Part shown: piece after piece, positions 1-10,268 of the stretch | How the letters are laid out: each line of letters starts with the position of its first letter | Position numbering within the stretch: the stretch's first letter is position 1 | NCBI RefSeq assembly: GCF_029227915.1 | Contig: NC_079880.1 | Span: 6,574,001-6,638,000, forward strand | Source: Hydractinia symbiolongicarpus | Taxonomy: Eukaryota; Cnidaria; Hydrozoa; Anthoathecata; Hydractiniidae | DNA: 64,000 nucleotides | Direction of reading: 5' to 3' | The notes under the pieces: model-generated | What the model saw: only the letters and a program-made list of their open reading frames with translations | Databases searched by the model: none | What the model was told of the DNA's origin: nothing | Position numbers and translations under genes: made by a program

Positions 1-3000
1 GACAGTTTCCAAAACTACATTTCATTGACTTTCTAACGGTGTCAGTCCGTTTGAGTTTCAACGGTTGGGTCACATATTCGTCCCAACATGTATTTAGCGA
101 TATTTTTCTCATATTACTAGGTTGCATCGCTTTAAACAGTGAAACGAATGACTGTGGGACTAAATTGAACTGATTTTTGTCTGAGACCTTCTAAATGTTA
201 TAAGTGAGACAAGTGGACTCCAAGAAATAACATTGTTCTTAATTTGACATGATTGCCGAAACTCAGCGATTACACTGGACGCTGTGGTAGAGCTTTATTT
301 AAGATATAACATAGGAAAGTCATTTTTTTACTGTGGGACCAATCCTAGCCGTTATCGCGCGCTGAAGAAATAGCGACAGTTTCAAAAACTAAATTTCATT
401 GACTTTCTAACGGTGTCAGTCCGTTTGAATTACAACGGTTGGATCACATATTCGTACTAACATGTATATAGCCATATTTTTCTGATATTACTAGGTTGCA
501 TCGCCTTTAACAATGAAACGATTGACTGTGGGAATTAATTGAACTAACTTTGGACTGTGACATGATGAATGTGATAAATGAGACAATTGGACTCCAAGAA
601 ATAACATTGTTCTCAATTTGACATGATTGCCGAAACTCAGCGACTACACTGGGTGCTGTGGTAGCGCTTCATTTAAGAATTATGATGAAAAAGTCATTTT
701 CTTACTGTGGGACCAATCCTACCGTTATCGCGCGCTGAAGAAATAGCGACAGTTTCCAAAACTACATTTTATTGACTTTCTAACGGTGTCAGTCCGTTTG
801 AGTTTCAACGGTTGGGTCACATATTCGTCCCAACATGTATTTAGCGATATTTTTCTCATATTACTAGGTTGCATCGCTTTAAACAGTGAAACGAATGACT
901 GTGGGACTAAATTGAACTGATTTTTGTCTGTGACCTTCTAAATGTTATAAGTGAGACAAGTGGACTCCAAGAAATAACATTGTTCTTAATTTGACATGAT
1001 TGCCGAAACTCAGCGATTACACTGGACGCTGTGGTAGAGCTTTATTTAAGAATTAACATAGGAAAGTCATTTTTTTACTGTGGGACCAATCCTAGCCGTT
1101 ATTGCGCTCTGAAAAAATAGCGACAGTTTGAAAAACTACATTTTATTGACTTTCTAACGGTGTCAGTCCGTTTGAGTTTTAACGGTTGGGTCACATATTC
1201 GTACCAACATGTATTTAGCGATATTTTTCTCATATTACTAGGTTGCATCGCTTTTAACAGTGAAAAGAATGACTGTGGGACTAAAATGAACTGATTTTAG
1301 TCTGTGACCTTCTAAATGTTATAAGTGAGACAAGTGGACTCCAAGAAATAACATTCTTTTTAATTTGACATAATTGCGGAGCTCAGCGATTACACTGGGC
1401 GCTGTGGTAGCGCTGCATTTAAGAATTTAGATAAATAAGTCATTCTTTACTGTGGGACCAATCCTAGCCGTTATCGCGCGCTGAAGAAATAGCGACAGTT
1501 TCAAAAACTACATTTCATTGACTTTCTAACAGTATTAATCCGTTTGAGTTACAACGGTTGAGTCACATATTCGTACCAACATGTATTTCTTGATATTTTT
1601 CAGGTATTACTAGGTTGTATGGCTTTTAACAGCAAAATGATTGACTTTGGGACTTAATTGAACTGATTATGGACTGTGACCCTATAAATGTGAAAATGAG
1701 ACAATTGGACTCCAAGAAATAACATTCTTCTTAATTTGAAATGATTGCCGAAACTCAGCGATTACACTGGGCTCTGTGGAAGCGCTTCAATTAAAAATTA
1801 AGATAAAAATGTCATTTTTCACTGAAGGACCAATCCTAGCCGTTAGCGCGCGCTGAAGAAATAGACACATATTCAAATACTACATTTCACTGACTTTCTA
1901 ACGGTGTCAGTCCGTTTGAGTTTTAACGGTTTGGTCACATATTCGCATCAACATGTATTTAGCGATATTTATCTGATATTACTAAATTGCATCGCTTTTA
2001 ACAGTGAAACGATTGACTGTGGGACTTAATTGAAATAACTTTGGACTGTGACCTGATCGATCAGATAAATGAGAAAATTGGATTCCAAGAAATAACATTC
2101 TTCTTAACTTGACATGATTGCCGGAATTTAGCAATTACACTGGGCGCTGTGGTAACGTTTCAATTAAAAATTAAGATAAGAAAGTCATTTTTTTACTGTG
2201 CAACCAATCCTAGCCGTTATCGCGCGCTGAAGAAATAGCGACAGTTTCCAAAACTACATTTCATTGACTTTCTAACAGTGTCAGTCCGTTTGAGTTTTAA
2301 CGGTTGGGTCACATATTCGTACCAACATGTATTTAGCGATAATTATCTGACATTACTAGGTTGCATCGCTTTTAACAGTGAAACGATTGACTGTGCGACT
2401 TAATTGAACTAACATTGGACTGTGACCTGATCAATGTGATAAATGAGAAAATTGGACTCCAAGAAATAACATTTTTCTTAACTTGACATGATTTCCGGAA
2501 TTTAGCCATTACAATGGGCGCTGTGGTAGCGTTTCAATTAAAAATTGAGATAAAAAAGTCATTTTTTTGCTGTGGGACCAATCCTAGCTATTAGCGCGCG
2601 CTGAAGAAATAGCGACAGTTTCAAAAACTACATTTCACTGACTTTCTAACGGTGTCAGTCCGTTTGAGTTTTAACGGTTTGGTCACATATTCGCATCAAC
2701 ACGTATTTAGCGATATTTATCTGATATTACTAGGTTGCATCGCTTTTAACAGTGAAACGATTGACTGTGGGACTTAATTGAAGTAACTTTGGACTGTGAC
2801 CTGATCGATCAGATAAATGAGAAAATTGGATTCCAAGAAATAACATTCTTCTTAACTTGACATGATTGCCGGAATTTAGCAATTACACTGGGCGCCCTGT
2901 GGTAGCGTTTCAAATAAAAATAAAGATAAGAAAGTCATTTTTTTACTGTGGAACCAATCCTAGCCGTTATCGCGCGCTGAAAAAATAGCGACAGTTTCCA

Positions 3001-4080
3001 AAACTACATTTCATTGACTTTCTAACGGTGTCAGTCCGTTTGAGTTTCAACGGTTGTGTCACATATTCGTACCAACATGTATTTAGCGATAATTATCTGA
3101 CATTACTAGGTTGCATCGCTTTTAACAGTGAAACGATTGACTGTGCAACTTAATTGAACTAACTTTGGACTGTGACCTGATCAATGTGATAAATGAGAAA
3201 ATTGGACTCCAAGAAATAACATTCTTCTTAACTTGACATGATTTCCGGAATTAGCCATTACAATGGGCGCTGTGGTAGCGTTTCAATTAAAAATTAAGAT
3301 AAAAAAGTCTTTTTTTTGCTGTGGGAACAATCCTAGCCATTAGCGCGCGCTGAAGAAATAGCGACAGTTTCAAAAACTACATTTCATTGACTTTCTAACA
3401 GTATTAATCCGTTTGAATTACAACGGTTGAGTCACATATTCGTACCAACATGTATTTCTTGATATTTTTCAGGTATTACTAGGTTGTATGGCTTTTAACA
3501 GCAAAATGATTGACTGTGGGACTTAATTGAACTGATTATGGACTGTGACCCTATAAATGTGAAAATGAGACAATTGGACTCCAAGAAATAACATTTTTCT
3601 TAACTTGACATGATTGCCGGAATTCAGCAATTACACTGGGCGCTGTGGTAGCGTTTCAATTAAAAATTAAGATAAGAAAGTCATTTTTTTACTGTGGAAC
3701 CAATCCTAGTCGTTATCGCGCGCTGAAGAAATAGCGACAGTTTCCAAAACTACATTTCATTGACTTTCTAACGGTATCAATCCGTTTCAGTTACAACGAT
3801 TGCGTCACATATTCGTACGAACATGTATTTAGCGATATTTTTCTCATATTACTAGGTTGCATCGCTTTTAACAGTGAAACGATTGACTGTGAGACTAAAT
3901 TTAATTGATTTTGGTCTGTGACGTTATAAATTTTATAAGTGAGACAAGTGGACGCCAAGAAATAACATTCTTTTTAATTTGACATGATTGCCGGAACTCA
4001 GCGATTACATTGGGCGCTGCGGTAGCGCTTCATTTAAGATTTAAGATGAAAAAGTCATTTTTTTACTGTGGGACCAATCC
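1..4080 (+). repeat. Satellite array, left block (about 373-bp monomers, partly 2-monomer period)
   Basis: About 11 head-to-tail monomers. The landmark gcgacagttt recurs near 1, 374, 748 and 1122, giving a period of about 373 bp. Monomer 1 and the one starting near 748 share variants (attcgtcccaac, gctttaaacagtg) that the monomer between them lacks. The pair near 1,850 and 2,600 (ggtttggtcacatattcgca) also lies about 750 bp apart, so part of the block has a two-monomer higher-order period. No gene or RNA gene is seen. Near-invariant cores in each monomer are ggactccaagaaataacatt, cattgactttctaac and cgattgactgtggga. Confidence 0.93.
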
Positions 4081-6344
4081 TAGCCGTTATCGCGCGCTGA
4101 AGGAAAAGCGACAGTTTCAAAAACTACATTTCATTGACTTTATAACAGGATCAATCCGTTCGAGTTACAACGCTTGAGTCACATATTCGTACCAACATGC
4201 ATTTCTTGATATTTTTCAGGTATTACTAAGTTGTATGGCTTTTAACAGCGAAACGATTAACTGTGGGACTTAATTGAACTAATTATGGACTGTGACCCTA
4301 TAAATGTGAAAGTGAGACAATTGGACTCCAAGAAATAACATTCTTCTTAATTTGACATGATTGCCGAAACTCAGCGATTACACTGGACGCTGTAGTAGCA
4401 CTTCATTTTAGAATTAACATAAGAAAGTCATTTTTTTACTGTAAGACCAATCCTAGCCGTTATTGCGCGCTGAAGAAATAGCAGCAGTTTCCAAAACTAC
4501 ATTTCATTGACTTTCTAACGGTGTCAGTCCGTTTGAGTTACAACGGTTGGGTCACATATTCGTACCAACATGTATTTAGCGATAATTATCTGACATTACT
4601 AGGTAGCATCGCTTTTAACAGTGAAACGATTGACTGTGGGACTTAATTGAACTAACTTTGGTCTGTGACCTGATCAATGTGATAAATGAGAAAATTGGAC
4701 TACAAGAAATAACATTCTTCTTAATTTGACATGATTGCCGAAACTCAGCCATTACAATGGGCGCTGTGGAAGCGTTTCAATTAAAAATTAAGATAAAAAA
4801 GTAATTTGTTTGCTGTGGGACCAATCCTAGCCATTAGCGCGCGCTGAAGAAATAGCGACAGTTTCAAAAACTAAATTTCATTGACTTTCTAACGGTATCA
4901 ATCCGTTTCAGTTACAACGATTGCGTCACATATTCGTACGAACATGTATTTAGCGATATTTTTCTCATATTACTAGGTTGCATCGCTTTTAACAGTGAAA
5001 CGATTGACTGTGAGACTAAATTTAACTGATTTTGGTCTGTGACGTTATAAATGTTATAAGTGAGACAAGTGGACTACAAGAAATAACATTCTTTATAATT
5101 TGACATGATTGCCGGAACTCAGCGATTACACTGGGCGCTGTGGTAGCGCTTCATTTAAGAAAATAGATAAGTAAGTCATTCTTTACTGTGGGACCAATCC
5201 TAGCCGTTATCGCGCGCTGAAGGAAAAGCGACACTTTCAAAAACTACATTTCATTGACTTTTTAACAGGATCAATCCGTTTGAGTTACAACGCTTGAGTC
5301 ACATATTCGTACCAACATGCATTTCTTGATATTTTTCAGGTATTACTAAGTTGTATGGCTTTTAACAGCAAAACGATTAACTGTGGGACTTAATTGAACT
5401 AATTATGGACTGTGACCCTATAAATGTGAAAGTGAGACAATTGGACTCCAAGAAATAACATTCTTCTTAATTTGACATGATTGCCGAAACTCAGCGATTA
5501 CACTGGACGCTGTAGTAGCACTTCATTTAAGAATTAACATAAGAAAGTCATTTTTTTACTGTAAGACCAATCCTAGCCGTTATTGCGCGCTGAAGAAATA
5601 GCAGCAGTTTCCAAAACTACATTTCATTGACTTTCTAACGGTGTCAGTCCGTTTGAGTTTCAACGGTTGGGTCACATATTCGTACCAACATGTATTTAGC
5701 GATAATTATCTGACATTACTAGGTAGCATCGCTTTTAACAGTGAAACGATTGACTGTGGGACTTAATTGAACTAACTTTGGTCTGTGACCTGATCAATGT
5801 GATAAATGAGAAAATTGGACTACAAGAAATAACATTCTTCTTAACTTGACATGATTGCCGAAACTCAGCCATTACAATGGGCGCTGTGGTAGCGTTTCAA
5901 TTAAAAATTAAGATAAAAAAGAAATTTGTTTGCTGTGGGACCAATCCTAGCCATTAGCGCGCGCTGAAGAAATAGCGACAGTTTCAAAAACTAAATTTCA
6001 TTGACTTTCTAACGGTATCAATCCGTTTCAGTTACAACGATTGCGTCACATATTCGTACGAACATGTATTTAGCGATATTTTTCTCATATTACTAGGTTG
6101 CATCGCCTTTATCAATGAAACGATTGACTGTGGGATTTAATTGATCTTACTTTGGACTGTGACATGATCAATGTGATAAATGAGAAAATTGGACTCCAAG
6201 AAATAACATTCTTCTTAACTTGACATGATTGCCGAAACTCAGCCATTACAATGGGCGCTGTGGAAGCGTTTCAATTAAAAATTAAGATAAAAAAGTCATT
6301 TGTTTGCTGTGGGACCAATCCTAGCCATTAGCGCGCGCTGAGGA
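4081..6344 (+). repeat. Satellite higher-order repeat, two A-B-C units of 1,120 bp
   Basis: Three distinguishable monomers repeat in order. A is marked by aaggaaaagcgac and gttcgagttacaacgcttg (near 4,099 and 5,219). B is marked by gaaatagcagcagtttcc (near 4,476 and 5,596). C is marked by gtttcagttacaacgattgc (near 4,850 and 5,970). The units are almost identical over 1,120 bp, whereas A, B and C differ clearly from each other, which is the signature of a higher-order repeat. The second C switches to another variant in its 3' half (gcctttatcaatgaaacg, near 6,105). The block is repeated downstream with an offset of about 7,375 bp. No coding content. Confidence 0.88.
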
Positions 6345-6998
6345 AATAACGACAGTTTCAAAGACTAAATTTCATTGACTTTCTAACGGTATCAATCCGT
6401 TTCAGTTGCAACGATTGCGTCACATATTCGTACAAACATGTATTTAGCGATATTTTTCTCATATTAATAGGTTGCATCGCTTTTAACAGTGAAACGATTG
6501 ACTGTGAGACTAAATTTAACTGATTTTGGTCTGTGACGGTATAAATGTTATAAGTGAGACAAGTGGACTCCAAGAAATAATATTCTTTATAATTTGACAT
6601 GATTGCCGGAACTCAGCGATTACACTGGGCGCTGTGGTAGCGCTTCATTTAAGAAAATAGATAAGTAAGTCATTCTTCACTGTGGGACCAATCCTAGCCG
6701 TTATCGCGCGCTGAAGAAATAGCGACAGTTTCAAAAACTACATTTCATTGACTTTCTAACGGTGTCAGTCCGTTTGAGTTGCAACGGTTGGATCACATAT
6801 ACGTACCAACATGTATTTAGCGATATTTTTCGGATATTACTAGGTTGCATCGCCTTTAACAATGAAACGATTGACTGTGGGACTTAATTGAACTAACTTT
6901 GGACCGTGACCTGATGAATGTGATAAATGAGACAATTGGACTCCAAGAAATAACATTGTTCTTAATTTGACATGATTGCCGAAACTCAGCGACTACAC
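6345..6998 (+). repeat. Leader monomers upstream of LINE copy 1
   Basis: One full C-like monomer is followed by a partial monomer broken by the retrotransposon after gcgactacac. The broken monomer has private variants: gagttgcaacggttgg, catatacgtacc, tttttcggatatt and ggaccgtgacctgatgaatg. All recur in front of LINE copies 2 and 3. They mark a single ancestral insertion monomer. Confidence 0.9.
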
Positions 6999-8238
6999 AG
7001 CAGGGGTATTCAACAGGCTTGGACTAGTTTGCGATGATAATAAATCTGATATTCCTGATGAATGTGTTGGGAGTCAATATAGAAATGATCAAAATCCGAC
7101 ACATAATTCTTACCAAAATTCTTTAGATGAAATATATAAATTACGAATTAAGTACCCTTCCAATCTTCTTTTAGGCTATTTAAACATTAATAGTCTCAGA
7201 AACAAAATAATTGATGCAAGAGAAATTCTGACAAAATTTTCACCTGATTTTTTTGTATTTGCTGAAACCACACTAGATGAGAGTTTTCCAAACGAACAAT
7301 TCTATATTGATAACTATATTATAACTAGAAAAGATAGGAACAAAAATGGAGGAGGGTTAATTGAATATGTTAAGAACGGAATAGCCTGTAGACAAGTTAA
7401 TGATTTGGGTATAACAAATAATGAAATCATTTGCTCAGAATTAACGATAAGAAATAAAAAATGGACAGTTATCAGTATTTATAGACCACCTCATTATTCA
7501 AACTTAAACAACTTTTTTGAGGAATTAGAGATAGCTTTAAATAAAGCTCTATCTAAAGTCGAAAACATAATAATTATGGGTGATATAAATATCGATTGCC
7601 ATAACTCGAACGATTCTGGTTTCGAAACCTTAAATAATTTCTGTGATATTTTTAGTCTTGAAAATCTTGTCAAAAACAAAACTTGTTTTGCTAGTCCTAA
7701 CGGAACAGCTATATATGTCATTCTTACAAATAGACCCAGATGTTTTCAACACACACTAACATGTGAAACAGGATTAAGTGATCATCATCATATGGTAACA
7801 ACATTTTTAAAATCTCATTTAGCACGCTTAGCATCCAAGAAAATTATTTACAGAAGTTACAAAAATTTTAATGAAGCCAACTTTTTACGTGATGTTGAGA
7901 ACGCAAATTTTATTTGTAATAGTAAAGATCCTGAACTGAATTATGAAAACCTCACCAATGTTTTCACATCTATCATAGAAAAGCATGCCCCACAGAAGCA
8001 AAAAACTCTGCGTGGAAACGAGGCACCATTTATGACAAAAGAGTTTAAAAAGGCAATATATACAAGGTCTAGGTTCAAAAATAAATACAATAAAAATCCT
8101 ACTTCTGAAAACAAAATCACGTACAAGAAACAGAGAAACAAGTGTGTAAATTTACGCAAAAAGGCTATCAAAAACCATTTCAAAAAGGGTAACAGAATCA
8201 GGTTTTATTTCCAGAAAAACCTTTTGGGAAACTGTTAA
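6999..8238 (+). pseudogene. APE-type endonuclease domain of LINE, copy 1 (broken)
   Basis: This would be the target-nicking endonuclease of the LINE polyprotein. The frame is open from a TTG at 6976. Its first seven codons and part of the eighth are satellite, and a stop lies immediately upstream, so that start is not real. Numbering residues from 6976, visible motifs are LNINSLRNK (69-77), AETTLDESFP (96-105, probable catalytic Glu97), IYRPP (168-172), MGDINID (201-207, Asp203/Asn205) and LSDHHHM (267-273). The usual I-D-x-I-L-T catalytic Asp is Tyr247 (tat at 7714-7716), so cleavage activity is probably lost. The frame ends 5 bp before the next one opens. The homologous frame continues at +1 from the A5G3 run at 8182-8189, indicating a one-base insertion. 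There is no Met before residue 201. Ile116 here is Arg in copies 2 and 3. Confidence 0.88.
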
Positions 8239-8242
8239 ACCC

Positions 8243-10078
8243 TTGATATCAAATAAAAGTGGAATAAGCAAAGGAGATATAGCGATCGCTCAAAATGAAA
8301 GTTTAGTTACTGATAAAAAACAGCTAACCAAACTTTTCAACGAATACTACATCAATATTTTAGAAAATTCTTGTGGCATGAAACCAAAACCTATAAAATA
8401 TAAGAATGTAAATGATAAGTCAAAAATGATTGAAGAAATTGTTGATAGTTTTGAAAATCATCCAAGTATCATTAAAATAAATGAAATCAATGATTCTAAC
8501 AACAATGAGAACTTCACATTCCAAGAAGTTCATGAAAATACAATTTCTAAACTGTTTAATGATTTAAACACCAAAGTATCAACAGGTGAAGATACAATAC
8601 CATCAAAGCTGACAAAATTAGCAAAAAGGCACCTAGTAACGCCACTAACAGATGCTATAAATAGTAGCATAGCTTCAAACAAATTTCCAAGCAAAGCTAA
8701 GCGGGCTGCTGTAACGCCATTGGATAAGGGAGGAAAAGATAAAACTAAAATATCAAACTACAGGCCTGTCAGTGTTTTAAATGTTTTTTCTAAATTTTAC
8801 GAAAGGGTTATGAAAGAACAAATAACCGCTTATATGGAATCAAAATTGTCGACCTTTCTCTCCGCCTATAGGAAATGCTATAGTACCCAACAAGTACTAA
8901 TTCGCTTAATAGAGGAATGGAAGAGTAAACTTGATAAGAATTATGTGGTGGGTGCGATTTTGATGGATCTTTCAAAAGCTTTTGACTGTGTACCACATGA
9001 CTTACTAATTGCGAAATTAGCTGCTTACGGATTTGACAATAAGTCTCTTCAATTCATTCTATCTTATCTAACTGATAGAGAGCAAGCCACTCGAATAAAT
9101 GGGATCTATAGTCTATTTCAAATTATCTTATCTGGTGTACCACAAGGTTCTATTTTGGGACCTATCATATTCAATATATTTATAAATGATTTGTTTCTTT
9201 TTATAGAAAAATATAACTTACATAATTACGCTGATGATAACACAATATCCAACTTCTCAAATTCTATTCCTAATTTGATAAATACTTTAGAAAACGAAGC
9301 TAAAACTGCCCTCTCCTGGTTAAAAGAGAATAACATGATTGCAAACCCTGAAAAGTTTCACTCGATAATTCTGACAAAAAATAAAGCAGATAATTTAGGT
9401 CTAAAATTTAACATAGGAAATAAAACTATTGAAAGTGAAAATAACGTGAAATTACTAGGTGTGACTATAGACAATAAATTAAATTTTGACAGACACGTTA
9501 GTGATTTGTGTCGCAAAGCATCAGCCCAACTAAATGCCTTATTTCGATTTAGAAGTTTCTTATCCTTTCAAGCAAAATATATTTTAGTTCAAAGTTTTAT
9601 CTACGCAAATTTCAATTATTGTTCCCTTATAAGGCATTTTTCTTCTTCTAAATCTTTATCTAAAGTCGAAATGATACAAAAACGAGCATTAAGATTTCTG
9701 TATAATGATAGGGTAAGTACATACCAAAATTTACTTGAAAATTCCAGCAAGAGTCACATGAATGTAAATCGCTTACGGTCATTGTGTATAGAAATCTCTA
9801 AAACTATAAATAACAGCAGCCCTCTTTTTATGAAAGATATATTTTGTTTAAATGATAACGGTAGGACAGTCAGAGAACAAAATACAAATAATTTGGTAGT
9901 CTTAAGGAAAAGGACCGCGACTTTTGGAACTAATAGCTTATCAGCCCTGGGACCAAAGATTTGGAATAACCTACCATCACATTTGAAACGATGTGACAAC
10001 CTTAAAGTTTTTAAAAGCACGATTAAAATGTGGGACGGATCTAAATGTAACTGTGATGAATGTATGGTCCCTTTATAG
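8243..10078 (+). CDS. LINE reverse transcriptase ORF, copy 1
   Basis: Reverse transcriptase for target-primed reverse transcription of the LINE RNA; 611 codons counted from a TTG at 8243. The first ATG in frame is codon 46 (8378). RT blocks run from about residue 150 to 415: SNYRPVSVLN (171-180), motif A with MDLSKAFDCVPHD (241-253, Asp242), motif B GVPQGSILGP (298-307), motif C YADD (329-332), motif D ANPEKF (367-372) and LLGVTIDNKLNF (404-415). The metal-binding Asp residues are all present. The tail has a GPKIWNNLP block (570-578) and a C-x-C-x2-C cluster (Cys602, 604, 607). This is really the second half of the endonuclease-RT polyprotein, cut off by the +1 frameshift, so translation is doubtful. 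Compared with copies 2 and 3 it has Asn364, His373-Ser374 and Arg490. No RNase H is seen. Confidence 0.9.
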   Translation: MISNKSGISKGDIAIAQNESLVTDKKQLTKLFNEYYINILENSCGMKPKPIKYKNVNDKSKMIEEIVDSFENHPSIIKINEINDSNNNENFTFQEVHENTISKLFNDLNTKVSTGEDTIPSKLTKLAKRHLVTPLTDAINSSIASNKFPSKAKRAAVTPLDKGGKDKTKISNYRPVSVLNVFSKFYERVMKEQITAYMESKLSTFLSAYRKCYSTQQVLIRLIEEWKSKLDKNYVVGAILMDLSKAFDCVPHDLLIAKLAAYGFDNKSLQFILSYLTDREQATRINGIYSLFQIILSGVPQGSILGPIIFNIFINDLFLFIEKYNLHNYADDNTISNFSNSIPNLINTLENEAKTALSWLKENNMIANPEKFHSIILTKNKADNLGLKFNIGNKTIESENNVKLLGVTIDNKLNFDRHVSDLCRKASAQLNALFRFRSFLSFQAKYILVQSFIYANFNYCSLIRHFSSSKSLSKVEMIQKRALRFLYNDRVSTYQNLLENSSKSHMNVNRLRSLCIEISKTINNSSPLFMKDIFCLNDNGRTVREQNTNNLVVLRKRTATFGTNSLSALGPKIWNNLPSHLKRCDNLKVFKSTIKMWDGSKCNCDECMVPL

Positions 10079-10268
10079 AACTTTGTTGTTATTATTGTTT
10101 ATATATATAAAAAAAAATGATTTTATTTAATTGTAAACATAAAAAAAATTTAGTCGATTTAGATTAGTTTTCTTAATTACTTTTTTTTTGGAAACTATTG
10201 TTAATATGTGAATAATCGACTTTAAATAAATTGAAAAGAAAAAAAAAAAAAAAAAAAGAAAAGAACTC
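10079..10268 (+). other. LINE 3' untranslated region, poly(A) signal and tail, copy 1
   Basis: A 3' untranslated region of about 155 bp, very AT-rich, follows the TAG stop. AATAAA lies at 10225-10230, just before an A-rich tail containing an uninterrupted run of 19 A. The tail then passes through gaaaagaactc into satellite at about 10,269. Two 8-bp inverted arms, agtcgatt (10152-10159) and aatcgact (10214-10221), could pair. A terminal A tail is typical of jockey-type LINEs. Confidence 0.8.

Larger units (their letters stand above)
6999..10268 (+). mobile_element. Non-LTR retrotransposon (jockey/CR1-like LINE), 5'-truncated, copy 1
   Basis: The element interrupts a satellite monomer between gactacac and ggtgctgtgg, a place where intact monomers run on directly (compare 640-655). 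It holds an APE-type endonuclease region, a reverse transcriptase, a short 3' untranslated region, AATAAA and an A-rich tail. There are no LTRs. No first ORF (gag-like) is present, and the endonuclease frame opens in the satellite without a real start, so the 5' end is truncated. No clear target-site duplication is seen. Family: EN plus RT plus a CxCxxC C-terminus fits the jockey/CR1 group of animal LINEs. The clade is uncertain without a phylogeny. No RNase H domain is apparent. Confidence 0.93.

Noticed and set aside
6358-6600. Minus-strand open frames of 64-80 codons (also 11167-11361, 12287-12481, 13782-13976)
   Set aside because: They fall within C-type satellite monomers and repeat only because the HOR repeats. 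No domain and no neighbouring gene signals.
6976-6998. TTG at 6976 as start of the endonuclease gene
   Set aside because: It lies in satellite DNA, directly after an in-frame TGA, and TTG starts are not expected in an animal. The apparent start is created by the insertion junction.
6999-7020. Site-specific LINE targeting the satellite
   Set aside because: All three copies derive from one insertion by duplication, so the identical site is not independent evidence for target specificity.
7494-7721. Minus-strand frames inside the LINE copies (75, 80, 62 and 88 codons)
   Set aside because: They are shadows of the endonuclease and reverse transcriptase frames on the opposite strand.
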